Assembly (NCBI GenBank): GCA_021613335.1
Contig: JAJTWR010000263.1
Coordinates: 92,501-156,500, forward strand
DNA: 64,000 bases
Direction: 5' to 3'
Origin: Whitmania pigra
Lineage: Eukaryota; Annelida; Clitellata; Hirudinida; Haemopidae
In this document: positions 51,501 to 64,000 of the stretch, piece after piece
Layout: every line of letters begins with the position of its first letter
Numbering within the stretch: position 1 is the first letter of the stretch
The notes under the pieces: generated by a model
The model's database searches: none
The model's input: the letters and a program-made list of their open reading frames with translations, nothing else
What the model was told of the DNA's origin: nothing
Translations under genes and position numbers: made by a program

Positions 51501-53290
51501 TGACTAAGAGCAAAAAAGTGGTCTCCCCAAGTTGTACGAGGGTTTGCCCTCCTTGCAAAATGCTGAAATGATGTCCCCGACTTATACCGAATGAAAAACT
51601 TAATTTTTGTGTGCTGTTTGTATTTGACTTTGTTATAACAGACTTTCTTTTATGTTTTCTTGCTTCATTAAAAATTTAGCCTAAATAAATATATTGCTCA
51701 AATTCAGAATCAATTGTTTTTTTTTTCTTATGAGAATTCTTATTACTCATATTACTTTTGTGAGAGTGAAAGAACATTCTAAAAGTTTTCTAGGGGTGCG
51801 GGACATCGAAAAGGTTGGGAACCCCTGGCTTATAATATACTTTACTGAATGAATTCCATTGTTTCCAGACCATAGCTATGAAATATTCAACATTTGGAGG
51901 GTGGGTGATATCCATCCTCATTGGATTCACAGCTTATTCCAGTTACAACTCGGGCCAAATAGTGGGATCGAGGTATTATTCACTCACTTTTTTCTGATAT
52001 TCGTCTTTTTATATTTAGTCGATATTTTGAGCGCTTTGCGTATCTTAATTTGGTGTGAAATCAGTTCAAAAGTGGCTAAAAAGAGAGTAAATGTCGAGAA
52101 AAGTAAATATTTTCATTCACGGTCTTTAGAAAGGTTACATCGGCACGACTCAATGAAGCCATGCTTGATTATTTATCTTCATCAAACCAATAAATTGTAC
52201 AATTTAAAACAATCCCTATTTCTTGACATCTTGACAAATTGAGAGATTTTATGTCCAAAATAAAAGGCTATCCAATCCATCCGGGCATTAAGCTGTAGAT
52301 GATATAATAAACAATAAACAGCATGCTTATAAACAACAGTTTAGCTTTTGTCGGAGGTAGAAACGGTCATCTTCCAACGAGTCTCTCATACATCAACATC
52401 AAATACGTGTCTCCCATTGTCTCAGTCATAGTTATAGTTGGTGACTTGTAATGAATTATAATTTCATATTAAAATCAAATTGATATTACACTACAATTAC
52501 AATTAATATATAAATATGTATATACTACGTTTTACCAGGGTCTCTTGTCTATGCTGTACAGCTGGATGTTTGAAGTCAAATATCTGCTGAACAACACCAC
52601 ATTCAGTTCCCTTGTATCCGAGTTGCTTGTCTCTGTTGGATATTTACATCGTAGAATTAAGTTGCGTAACGAAGAATGCAGAGAAGTCAACAAATTCAAG
52701 GCTGGTAAACTTTTATTTAATTGCAACGAGACCATTTTCATTTCACGTTCGTCAAGCAATAAGCAAATAACAACAATATTAATATTAGTTTTTATAGAAA
52801 TTTAATTTTGAAGATCTCGTTTTATGAACTCATAGCAACAATCGTTTCTTAGAAGTTGGTCAGTTGTATTTTCAAATGATTTAATGCTTTGATGCATAAC
52901 TCAGTTTAACTAAATGCTAGGATAAGCCATTGTTGTTAATTTCAAACTATTTTTGATTTTTTCTTTATTTTTGCCCTTATCACAGATGCCTTTAGCAATT
53001 CATGTAATCTACAGTGTGCTTCTCCTTATTTTCACTTTAATTCCATTGATAACAAACTTTGTCGCTTCGGCATCGCTGTTCTTTGCCGTAGTCGTTTGCT
53101 CTACCATGTACTACCAGGTGTATGTGAAGGGAAGATTACCAAGTAAATGGGCAACACGGGCATCTGGTTTGTTTATCATTTTAAGAAATTGTGAAACAAC
53201 GATTAAAACTTAAAAATTTATTTTATAGACAGGATAAATCTTTTCATTCAAAAGCTGCTCTATTGCGCTCCAGAAGAAAAGGATGATTGA
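48537..53290 (+). CDS. SLC7 LAT-type transporter copy G, complete and most divergent
   Basis: Exons: 48537-49041, 49257-49382, 49697-49799, 50223-50267, 50657-50780, 51869-51972, 52340-52436, 52539-52700, 52986-53166, 53229-53290; about 502 aa. TAG sits directly before ATG 48537, fixing the start. Motifs: VIGSGIFISPQEV, ADAGSPGLTLIVW, YGDCEIP, FSYQGW, ALNFLVEEL, GGRNGHLPTSLSYI, and the C-terminus IQKLLYCAPEEKDD. It is nearer to vertebrate LATs at several places and stands outside the duplicated blocks, so it may resemble the ancestral copy. Unusual splice donors: exon 2 GTTTGT, exon 7 GTTGGT, exon 8 AAG|GCTGGT (GC-AG); using the GT 4 nt later would shift the frame. Intron 5 carries a hAT element. 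Likely functional if the GC donor is used. Confidence 0.85.
50890..51827 (+). mobile_element. Truncated hAT element in intron 5 of copy G
   Basis: Termini CAGGGGTTCCCAACC and GGTTGGGAACCCCTG are perfect inverted repeats. The flanks are GTTTATAA and GCTTATAA, an 8-bp target duplication with one change. Inside, the frame at 51144-51389 reads LGVLISFATTYLCKSGFSSF then IKTKSRNRL, the hAT C-terminal dimerisation domain as found in ZBED5/SCAND3-like proteins. The frame at about 50905-51134 precedes it. Internally deleted and non-autonomous. Confidence 0.8.
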
Positions 53291-53424
53291 GAAAACTGAA
53301 ATTAATTGTTTACAGTTTAAAATTAAGAAATTAATTGTTTAGAATTTGAGTTTGAAATGACTATAATTGCAAAAATAATTTCTAATTGTAAACATATTGT
53401 TTGATAGCCGATTACCCAGATCCA

Positions 53425-53690
<266 letters not shown>

Positions 53691-56330
53691 CTTATTGCTT
53701 AAAAATTATTTTAGGCTTTTTTTCATATTCCACAAATCTGAATTAAATATTTGATTAGATGTTGGTAAAAGTTGCTGATAACTGATGTGCTTAGCGGCCA
53801 TGTGGTCCTAAACTTTTTAAGAAAAAAATTTATAACAAAATCATGTGAAATCGTAATAATGTCGACAATTACGTTTTAGTTATATTAAAAAATGCGACTA
53901 CAATATCGAATATAATTGTATAATTGGTGTACATTACCAGCAAGTATTTTTTATTCGTATTGAAATAACCCGGGGGTCCGCAAATAAGTAAGTTAACTAA
54001 TAAGTTTATTAGAGCAGGTATTCAGTTAACGGAACTGAATAATAGAAGTTAAGCGTTTAAGGAATTGAGGTACTTAAGGATGCAAATGGATATTTGGGCT
54101 TCTAAGTTGTCTTGATTCTCGTTGTTTGTCAGGTGATTATCGAGAATGCTTTTCTGTAGCAAAAATAGATCCCACGTGCTCGGAAAAGATGCCAAATATA
54201 ATAAGTATAAATTTAATTATATTAGCAATATAAACTTAATTAATTTCCAAAAATCTAAGTATACAACATTATTATATCATTGCAGCTGACCAGGTTTGTC
54301 ATTAATAGCAGTTTAATATATTATACTAACTACTACTTAAGCTTATTATATATAATATAAAGTTATAGCTATCATTAATGCTCACTACCCTGCCTGTCTA
54401 ATGATTCAAAAAATAAAATAGTTCTCGTCATCTCAACGATACCAAATAAAGTTAATTAACGATTTTCAACGAAAGTTGAAAGACCGCCAAAAATAAGGAC
54501 GCAAGGATGCCCAGCCGCGGGTAATTGGCTAAAATATTTGATTATCAGTTGTTCTCTCAGCAGAGGTGTTTTTATGTGATCATTTATGCACTGCTATCTA
54601 ACGTTCAAAATAAAATTGTTCTAATCATCACAACGTCATCAGACTCTATTTGATACCAATGGCTAATAATAATAATAATAATTAATTAGTTAATTTTTAA
54701 TGGTAGTCACGAGACCATCAAAAAAAACAAAACTTATATATAGGCTTATAATAAATACTACTTAATATATTATAATAATTAAAAAATGCAGAATTGACCA
54801 TCAAATTTTAAGACCCAGACAATTACGCCACTCCCTTCTCGGCTACCCTGAAAGCATCCTCCAACAAAATATATAATCAAGTTCAAACATATTGTTAAAT
54901 CCTTGTAAATAATCATTCTGATTGTCAGAATTAAATTGCAGAAGGCAGCAGAGAAGAACCTGTAATATTAGACAAAAGCGCCTAACATGCAGAACGTAGA
55001 TCGAATCATTCTACATAAAGACAGTGTGTTGTTTATTAAAATTGCTAAATATCAGTTTAAATAAATTTTAAAGAAAATTTCGAACTTAGTACATCCTCTA
55101 CAGCCAGTCATGCAACCCGAGTCTAACCTCCTCAACAGACTTCCTGTCGGCCCCAGCTCGTCTATTTGAACATTGGATTCAACCAAATAGTTTTCTGTGC
55201 GAGTTGGTGGTGACAATACTCCATTCACCTACCAGAAAATTGAAGTAACTTACCATGCCAATCATTCAATCTTCATCGGATTTGAAGAGGAACACAGTTA
55301 TGTTAATTTTCGACCATACTGTTAAATGATTGAAATAATTAAAAAGTAGCTTTAATTTGTTTTTTTATTTTTTTTTTTCGCGGGGAGAGCCATCGTTCCT
55401 TCCCACTAAATCCGTTACTGGTCCAGCTGACAAACCACAAAGTAGCCCAATTCAAATCGACTCAGAGGCGATGTGTTTTTTTTTGTCGTAAAATGTCGGA
55501 ACGGCGTTCCGGAACCTTTTTCTCCAAAATTTTATGAATTTTTAATTTAAATTAATTTAATAATATTATTTTTATTGCTTTTCAAGTTGTAACTGACTAC
55601 ATGATCTATATTGATATATATATAATGTGCTACAATCCACTTTAATAATATTAATCATATTCAAAATTTAGAATTGCATGCCATAAATATATCATTAATC
55701 TATTTATAATTTGAACATATCTATGGTTCATGTTTCCGCTTGTCAAAGGCAAAATACACTTATTATATGAGTTTGAGCTTTTTTTAAATTAAAATTATTA
55801 TGAAAAGACGACAAAGCAATCAATGTTTTATTTTAAGAGAGTTTATATCTAAGGCTAAATAAATTTAAGGCTTATTTTGATCTCACCTTGTGGAATTAAA
55901 AATGATAAAATTCTATTAATTACTAACAACTATGCAACTATTGGGTGATCCAAAAACTATGCATATAACTCGTCTGCTTTCGCATATATTTGTGGAATAA
56001 ATTAAATAAGATAGTCACTTCAACAATTTTAAATTGTAAATTTTTTAACTAAATTCTAATGGTTTCTTTAAAGTTTTAAATTAATTCGATATAATTGAAA
56101 CTAGGTCGAATATAAACATCAAAAGTAAATACCATGTGTTATGAATCGGGAATCGGGGCGTCCTGTAAACATTGAATAAGTTTTAAGTTGAGGAGCTTGT
56201 TGGATGAGCTTTAAGCAATGGTGGAGCATTTCATCATAATGCTGGATTTTTCATTCACATTTTCAAGAAAATATTAGATATTGGTGTTTTTATTGTTTGA
56301 CTATTTTGATTCTAGTTCAAACTTTTTCAG
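53691..56330. other. Intergenic region between the transporter array and MOSPD2
   Basis: AT-rich with no recognisable exon. The first exon and promoter of MOSPD2 should lie here, but I cannot place them. A GGAACGGCGTTCC palindrome occurs near 55500, and a T-rich tract followed by CGCGGGGAGAG near 55360-55390. Nothing else stands out. Confidence 0.5.
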
Positions 56331-59300
56331 ACGGAACAACTTAAAGATAAATTCCTAAATAATTATGAAGGTTATTTTAAGATTGAGCTACATTAATTTT
56401 TTACTTATTACAGTGTTTGATTTTTTTTGTGCAATGTACATATTCTACTTTTATCAGTAGAGCCAGAAATGTTTGTTGCACTTTTGAAATCTTTATGAAT
56501 ATTTTTAGAGAACATTTTGAATGGAGTATATGAAGAGAGCGACATTACTAAAGTTAGAGAAGATCCAAGATTTGTGGAACTTTACTTAAAACATAACAAA
56601 GGAGATGTAGATAAAGCTGTCAAGTTTATGCATACTTCACTTGAGTGGAGAAAGTCCTTTGGTGTGAAAGGTCAGTTGTGCAATAATTTTGAGTTTAGAA
56701 GCTCTAATAATGTTGCTCTCAAATCCTGATCAGCTGTCGAATGGTGAGAAATAGAGAAATATCGTGCAAAGTGATATAAAATTAATGGTTTAGTCACTTT
56801 CCAAAATAAATGTTAAACTACAAAGTCAATCTGCTATTTTGGACACTTTACTTTATATTTTATTCAACGTGATGCAAGCATCTAAAATGAAATTTACCGA
56901 GTCACATGATGCTGTCATTTTCAGATTTAACATCTTCATCATTTCCTGCATCCTTCCTATCTTTGAATGTTATCTTCTTCTGTAACAAGGATAAGAATGG
57001 ACATAGGATTTGTAAGTGATAAATGATTTTTATGCTTTTATTATATCTTAATTGATATCACTGCTTTTACAAAATGAAATTCTAATTAATACAAACTTGT
57101 GAATGCTTTACTTTTTTGAATTTTGATATGCTAAATCATTATGGTTGGCCTGTCTCTAACATCTGAATTTGAATGGCATCTTATCATTGGCCTTTCAAGC
57201 AAACATTTGGTAACTTATTCAAATAATGCTAAGTAGATTTTATTAATTAGCTGAAGTGCATCTTGAAGCACCCAAAATTGGTGCAAATTTTGTTTTGCCA
57301 ACTCATCAGAAGCATACAGTAAAATTAAGCACCACATGATCAAAAATAGCAAGTGCTAAATGAGGATTGATGGCTCACTTATTCTTGCTTCATGTCACCA
57401 CCAAGTCCAAATAATTGAATCACTTATTACCATCTTGCTTCGCACGATCAGTTTGCAAATGCCTTAGACTTTTAAAGTTTCAAATGTAATTGCTGAAATT
57501 CGTACCAATTAGTGCACATCCAGTTCTCAAAGATAAAGAATGACTCTGCTTACCTGGAGAATGCCAGGAAGTACCTGGTGTGGCAGATGGAGAAGGCCTT
57601 CCAGACGAACATGGGGCAAAGAATTGTGGTCCTCATGGACATGTCAGGGGCCAGTGGCTACAACTTTGTAAGGAGCTTTAGTTTCGATCTTTGTCCATTG
57701 CATCTTATGGATGCATTCTTTGATTATTATTTTCAATTTCTATGCTAAAGTTGCTCATGCAGTATTCTTATGAGCTGTAAATGTTGGTTTGTATTTATTT
57801 TTTAAAGATGTTTTTTGGAATATTTGTAACTTTATTGAGGTATTATGTGATAATTATGGAAGTTACAATATTTTTGTCTGTGTCATTATGTTGTAATTGG
57901 TTGAAGATTAACTTGTTGTTGGGGGACTAAGCTAAAATTGGTTCTTTGAAGTCATGGAAATTAGTTTGTTTATCATTGGAAGATCTTCTCTGAGAGAGAA
58001 TTATTAATTTTAATAATTTTTGTCTTGGTAATATTATTTTTAAATATTCTAACTATTGTAGATTAGTTATTTATTATTCACTTTGTATTTATTATGTCTG
58101 TTCACAAAGGCACAATGTTTATTATTTATTATCCATAATATTTTATCCTGTTTTTAATAATATTTAATTATTCTATTATTACCTCACGACAACTCTTCTC
58201 TGTTTATCTCCCACCAAATAATCTTAAGACATATTGACAAGGAAACAACAAAATATATTTTAAAAGTTATTAACTTGACAAAAATTCAATATTGGCATAG
58301 CTGACAAAACGGGGTTTGTTGGGTTTGAATTGTTATTCTGGCTGTTCAGCTCTTTTTTTGATGATGGATTTCTTCCTCTAGGAAATGGATAGTCTTCATT
58401 TGTGCAAATAATGTTTTTTGAATGAATTCTTCTTTGAATAGTTTAAAAAAAAGATTTTTAATTTTTTTAATTGATGTATTCAGGACAAGCGATTCGTGAA
58501 ATTCCTCATTAGTTGTTTCACGACTTATTTCCCTTACATGCTCGGTGAGTCATTTCGAAGAACTGTTGATAATGACGAATGAATTTGTTGAATTCACTTT
58601 TCTTCTGCTGTATTGTGTCTTATTTATCGGTTTATTTTATGCATGCGATCGTGACTGGTGGCCTGCAGCTACATAACAAGTTCAATAATAGCTCTGAAGC
58701 CTGATCCATTTAGGTCCATAATTATTATATAACTTCTTAGAACCACATATCAGTTTATTATGTCTTTTTTTTTATGAGTTTTTATTTGTGCAGTTAATAG
58801 CAATTGAATGATGATTTTTGGTATTAACATAATTTTACTGCCCTTGTTCACATCAAAAGAGACAGAAGAATGTTGTTAGTGTAAAATTCTTTTCATTCCA
58901 GATGTTAAATTTAACTGTCATTTAATTTTTATATTCATTTTAGTTTTAAATTTATTTATTTAAAGATTTTTAATAGTAGATGATTGTTAATAATAAAAAT
59001 AATAATTGTTAATTGTACTTGTACTTGTAGAATACATGCTTGTGGTTGAACTGCCCTGGATTCTAAATGGTTGGTTTACTTCAACCTTTGGATTATGCAT
59101 GTGTGTCTCTCATTACAATCTAATCATTGAAATCATAATGCAGTTAATATAATACAATTATAACCAGTGATAATAAGCCTAATATTATTTATGAGGATAA
59201 TGATAAAGATTTCAACATGTATTATTTAATTATTAATATTTTATCATAATATCATTAGTCAGTGCCATTTGTTCTGATAAGGCACAAAATTCAGGAGGAA

Positions 59301-61681
59301 ATTGATTGTCAGTTAATGGGCAATATAATCTGAATTGAAGCTGATAGTTCACTCAGAGAATTAAAATTTCCTTTTAAACATGATGCTATCTTCCTTATTT
59401 GCATTTATTTCAGCGTTTTGGGCTGTTGTGAAGGCATGGCTGACTGCAGAGCAGCAGAAGTTTGTAAATGTGGTCAAGAAGGATTCCCTGACAAAGTTCA
59501 TCTCAAAAGATCAACTATTCACTCATCTTGGTGGAACAGTAAGCATTTTATAGCTGACCATGCAAATTGAATTGAATTGAAATTCAATTGACTAGATGAC
59601 ATAGTCCTTTTACAATATGACTTAACTATGGTAATTTTGCACGACTTTAATTAAGGCATGTTTTAAATCTTTCATGACAAAAACCATTGCCTTGATGTAT
59701 GTGTAAAATTCCTAGTTTTTATGTGATCACATCGCTCGTTCAAACATCAGCAATGAAAATTCCAGAATTATTGGCTTAAAATATGAAATCAGCTCAGCAC
59801 TTGCTTAAAAATGTGTCTTTTGTTTCTTGCAGTCTGAGGTTCCCACATTTCCAACGCATAACCCTGAAACTTCTTCCCAACCGTTTGAATCCAGCACTGA
59901 GGAGGATCTAGCCACTCCATCTCCACAGTTTGACAGAAGATTTTTTACTCCTCCAAATCTGGTTAGTAATCAGATCCATATCCATAAGTAATTGGACAAC
60001 TGTTGAATGCAGCATGACTAGCAAAATTAATTTTATAAATTACTAATAAACTGTAGAAAAGGGAAATTTATTAATAAAACACCTGACAAAACAATTCTAT
60101 GTTTCTATTCATATTACTTGATGCATGACTTTCATTTGTAATTATAATTTTACTTAATCTATTGTAGCTTCACCAAATATCAGAGGATGGCTCGGTCTGC
60201 TCGATGCCTATTCCAGAAAGCGTAAACGTCGAGGTGTGATTGGATTGAAATACTAAAAATTGCAAAAGTTTTAATTGGCAATTATTTTAGTTTTCATTGT
60301 ATTTAAAATTAAACATTAATTAAATATTAAATGCAGGAACCGAAACCAACAATCAACCTCGTTGCATTAAAGTGAGTTGAAAGCTTCAGTGGACTTTAAG
60401 TTTCAAACCAGAAATGACGTGCAAAGTTTTAAAAGTGAATCTTGTGAACGTTTGTTGTTATTTTTGCAGTCCTTCAGAATGCATCACATTCGACCCAAGA
60501 AATCAAGCTGGTGATTCTATCAGTTCAGTTCTCACTATAAATAATCCAACTTCCTGTCCTGTTGCCTTCAAGGTCAACACAGCTTTTGTTTTGATTCCAC
60601 TTTTAAAATACCATAAAATTAAAAAAGAAAATGAGCATAGGTTACTGAGAGCCTGAATAACGTTTGTCGGAGTTCGAACAATGACCAAGGGAATGTTGAT
60701 GGTTGTTGAAATTAAGTATTAAAAAATTGTTGTAACATTACTGATAAGCTCAAATTCATCATCAGATTTTAAGATCATATATTTAGTGATTTATTACTTA
60801 TTAGTTTTGACCTCTGTTGCTTTTATTTATTTTTGAGTACCCTCCTCAGATCAAAACGACATCCCCAGATTTATTCAGAGTCCGTCCTGTCAAGGGTGTC
60901 ATAATGCCTCAGAACAATCAGAGAATATCGGTGTCTCTTTCCCAAAGTTGGTCTTTATATATCTTTATATTGACTCGAGCAATTACATTGTTCACATAAC
61001 TGATTACTTATTTGGAATTACGCTTTTCACATTCTCAGGTAAACAGTGCAACACATTTAAAGATAAGTTCCTGGTCATGCTCATGATGGCGAGAGATAAT
61101 TCAGACAAAGAAGATGGAGGTATTTGGAAATCAATTCCAAAAAATCCTGAAGACTTTGTGGAACATAAGTATGCATACACGAAAAGACCTTGGGCAAGTT
61201 CTGGTTGCCCCTTTTTAAAACACTTTACTCTTGTCAGATTGTCCTGTAAAATCCTGGCCATGCAGCATGCAGAAGACCTGGTTTCAAATGGAATACTGCC
61301 CATAAACAAGGTCCAGCACACGGTTAGTAAAGGCTTTATATGGGCAACACAAACTCGGATATGAATGCAATTTGATGTGTTTTGAGGGCCATGAATAAGG
61401 AGTCAATCTTGAATTTATCGAATTACTAATTTTTGCCAGTTCACCTCAATCAATCAACTATTTGTGCTTCACATTTATGATGTATTTCTTTTTCTGAGAA
61501 CTGCATAGAGTTAGTTTTATAATCCTCATAATAATGAGGCAAAAATATTTCTACTTCACAGGCTTCCAATGAAGAAGTAATGGAACAACTCCACCAAATC
61601 AACCGGAACCAGATGGTCATCACAATTCTGCTGGTAGCCATCATCATAAAGATATTTCTTTGTCCATACTGGCATTTGTAA
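56331..61681 (+). CDS. MOSPD2: MOSPD2-like protein (CRAL-TRIO and MSP domains, tail anchor)
   Basis: Fifteen exons join in phase: 56331-56370, 56509-56670, 56925-57011, 57513-57667, 58484-58544, 59031-59069, 59414-59538, 59833-59961, 60168-60233, 60337-60371, 60470-60572, 60850-60946, 61039-61168, 61238-61322, 61562-61681; about 477 codons seen, while human MOSPD2 has 518 aa. Order: CRAL-TRIO N part (DPRFVELYLKHNKGDVDKA), CRAL-TRIO core (IVVLMDMSGASGYNF, LVVELPWILNAFWAVVKAWL), low-complexity linker with TPSPQFDRRFFTPP, MSP domain (ITFDPRNQAGDSISSVLTIN, FRVRPVKGVIMPQ), then a C-terminal helix MVITILLVAIIIKIFL. Known role of the family: ER-anchored tether binding FFAT motifs at membrane contacts. 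The acceptor at 57512 was chosen over the AG at 57523 because only it keeps frame. The start-codon exon was not found. Confidence 0.88.
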
Positions 61682-62727
61682 ATGCATGTGAACATCACAG
61701 TTGCTGAATTACTTGTAAAAGCATTAACCAAACCATCAATACTTAGTAATTCCAGATCATGATAAAGATCTGTTAGGAATTCGGGGTAAACAAAAACAAC
61801 ATGGCTATTAGTAGACCAAATTGCGCAATACCGTCGAAAAAATAATTATGACTGGACCTTAAATTTAAACAAAGCTCAATGTGATTCATCCAAGCTGTAA
61901 ACTTTTTATTTAGGCAGTAACTAAGCCTGAGATCTAAACTTAAAGTGAACTGAAGTTTGCTGTTAAGTGCTGCTGATGGTATTAGCAAATTTGATAGAGT
62001 ATCAGTCGCACAATAATGCTTAATTGTCAACGTTCTACTTTGCGAACAGTGGGTGTCATGCATCATTGGACAAACACAGAAAAACGCTTTAAGCAATCAG
62101 ATACATGAGTTTAATATCTAAATCTCGCGACAACGAAAGCTGTTAAAATTTGTTACTGGGTGGGATAAAGCTAAATGCAAGTAACAGCATTGTGCGAAAG
62201 CTTGGAGAAGCGTGTACATTCTGGGAGGAGTCGCTTAGACGCTTTACTCCTGACACCCAATAACAAGCAAAAATCACGAAGGGTTCGAGCCCTCTCAACC
62301 ACCCTCTCCTCGTTAAACTTTTTTAGTGGTCTTGTGCGATTTTAAGGAACGAAGACAATTTCCTCCTTGATGAAGTCGTGATAAAACTATTCCACGCAAC
62401 CCAATCCAGCCACCTTAACTATCAAAAAGCCCACACCATCAGAATTATGACACAGCACATCCAAGGACCCTCTTTCCCAAAGTTATTGTCACTGAGGGTA
62501 ACTCCGTGACCCACAACATAATAAGAGAACAAAAGGCGACAAGCAATCCGAGACCATACCCATGCCAGAATAAAAATAAACCACAAATACCTATGACCAA
62601 ACCAAGACATTTCAAAACCAATCAGCAAACACAGCCCCCAATGCCATCAAACAATGAGGTGAAATCCCAATCCTTCCACGCATTAAAAACATTTCCAATA
62701 ATTACATCCAAGGTGACAAATAAGATT
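61682..62727. other. Intergenic region between convergent MOSPD2 and polyubiquitin
   Basis: Both genes end toward this interval. The MOSPD2 3' UTR should lie in the first part. No coding gene seen. A GGGTTCGAGCCCTC at 62280 resembles a tRNA B box, but no matching A box or cloverleaf is present. Frames of 60-110 codons on either strand have no recognisable content. Confidence 0.6.
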
Positions 62728-62733
62728 TTTATT
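62728..62733 (-). terminator. Poly(A) signal of polyubiquitin
   Basis: AATAAA on the minus strand, about 110 nt after the stop codon, with T- and A-rich DNA around it. The nearest canonical signal for this gene. Confidence 0.55.
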
Positions 62734-62840
62734 ACTGAAAGCAAAATATAACTAAAGTCATAAAATAAAATCAAGAGGTGCAATGCAACTAAAGAGAAAA
62801 CAAGTCAATGAGTTAGTCATGCCTAAGCAGGATCAAGAGC

Positions 62841-64000
<1,160 letters not shown>

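Noticed and set aside
57524..57667. MOSPD2 exon starting after the CAG at 57521-57523
   Set aside because: It would put TGA in frame after the previous exon; the AG at 57511-57512 keeps phase and matches the family sequence.
62220..62310. tRNA gene near GGGTTCGAGCCCTC
   Set aside because: Only the B box fits; no A box or acceptor stem pairs at the right distance.
62422..62628. Minus-strand frame of 68 codons with hydrophobic residues
   Set aside because: It lies in the 3' region between convergent genes, with no relatives recognised and no splice context.

Overview
This is a eukaryotic, AT-rich, intron-rich window from an animal, probably an invertebrate. Three things show this: GT-AG introns throughout, metazoan-type genes (a LAT-type amino-acid transporter family, an MOSPD2 orthologue, polyubiquitin), and many hAT, LINE, SINE and microsatellite insertions. 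The sequence alone does not identify the species.

Positions 1-53300 hold a same-strand tandem array of one gene family. Each unit has the same ten exons and, when complete, encodes about 480-503 aa related to the SLC7 light-chain transporters, closest to LAT1/LAT2 (SLC7A5/SLC7A8). I name the copies in order. A (exons 2-10; exon 1 lies before the window). B (exons 4-8 deleted). C (complete, LINE in intron 3). A' (exons 4-10 only). X (broken exon 1 plus part of exon 2). B' (ten exons, but the exon 6 acceptor AG is lost). C' (complete). D (complete). G (complete, most divergent, with a GC-AG intron). Positions 1-18.1 kb and 19.0-38.3 kb are two versions of one larger duplicated block (A-B-C and A'-X-B'-C'). 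The two blocks share LINE, transposon and orphan-exon landmarks and differ by later SINE and MITE insertions and deletions.

Mobile DNA records the history. The two ends of what looks like a single hAT insertion, with the same 8-bp target duplication, now lie 20 kb apart on either side of the second block. A second hAT (38649-39769) and a third (50890-51827) still have both ends and target duplications. A transposon with subterminal GACAAAATAGCCCC-type repeats lies between A and B and again between A' and X. Two tRNA-derived SINE families and several LINE 3' ends are scattered through the array.

The last 10.7 kb is ordinary genic DNA: an MOSPD2-like gene on + (CRAL-TRIO, MSP domain, C-terminal membrane anchor; 15 exons located, first exon not found) and, convergent on -, a polyubiquitin gene running off the window end. 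Four of its five complete ubiquitin repeats carry Ser at residue 22. Apart from possible co-expression of the transporter paralogues, which share an upstream sequence module, I see no functional link between the array and these two genes.
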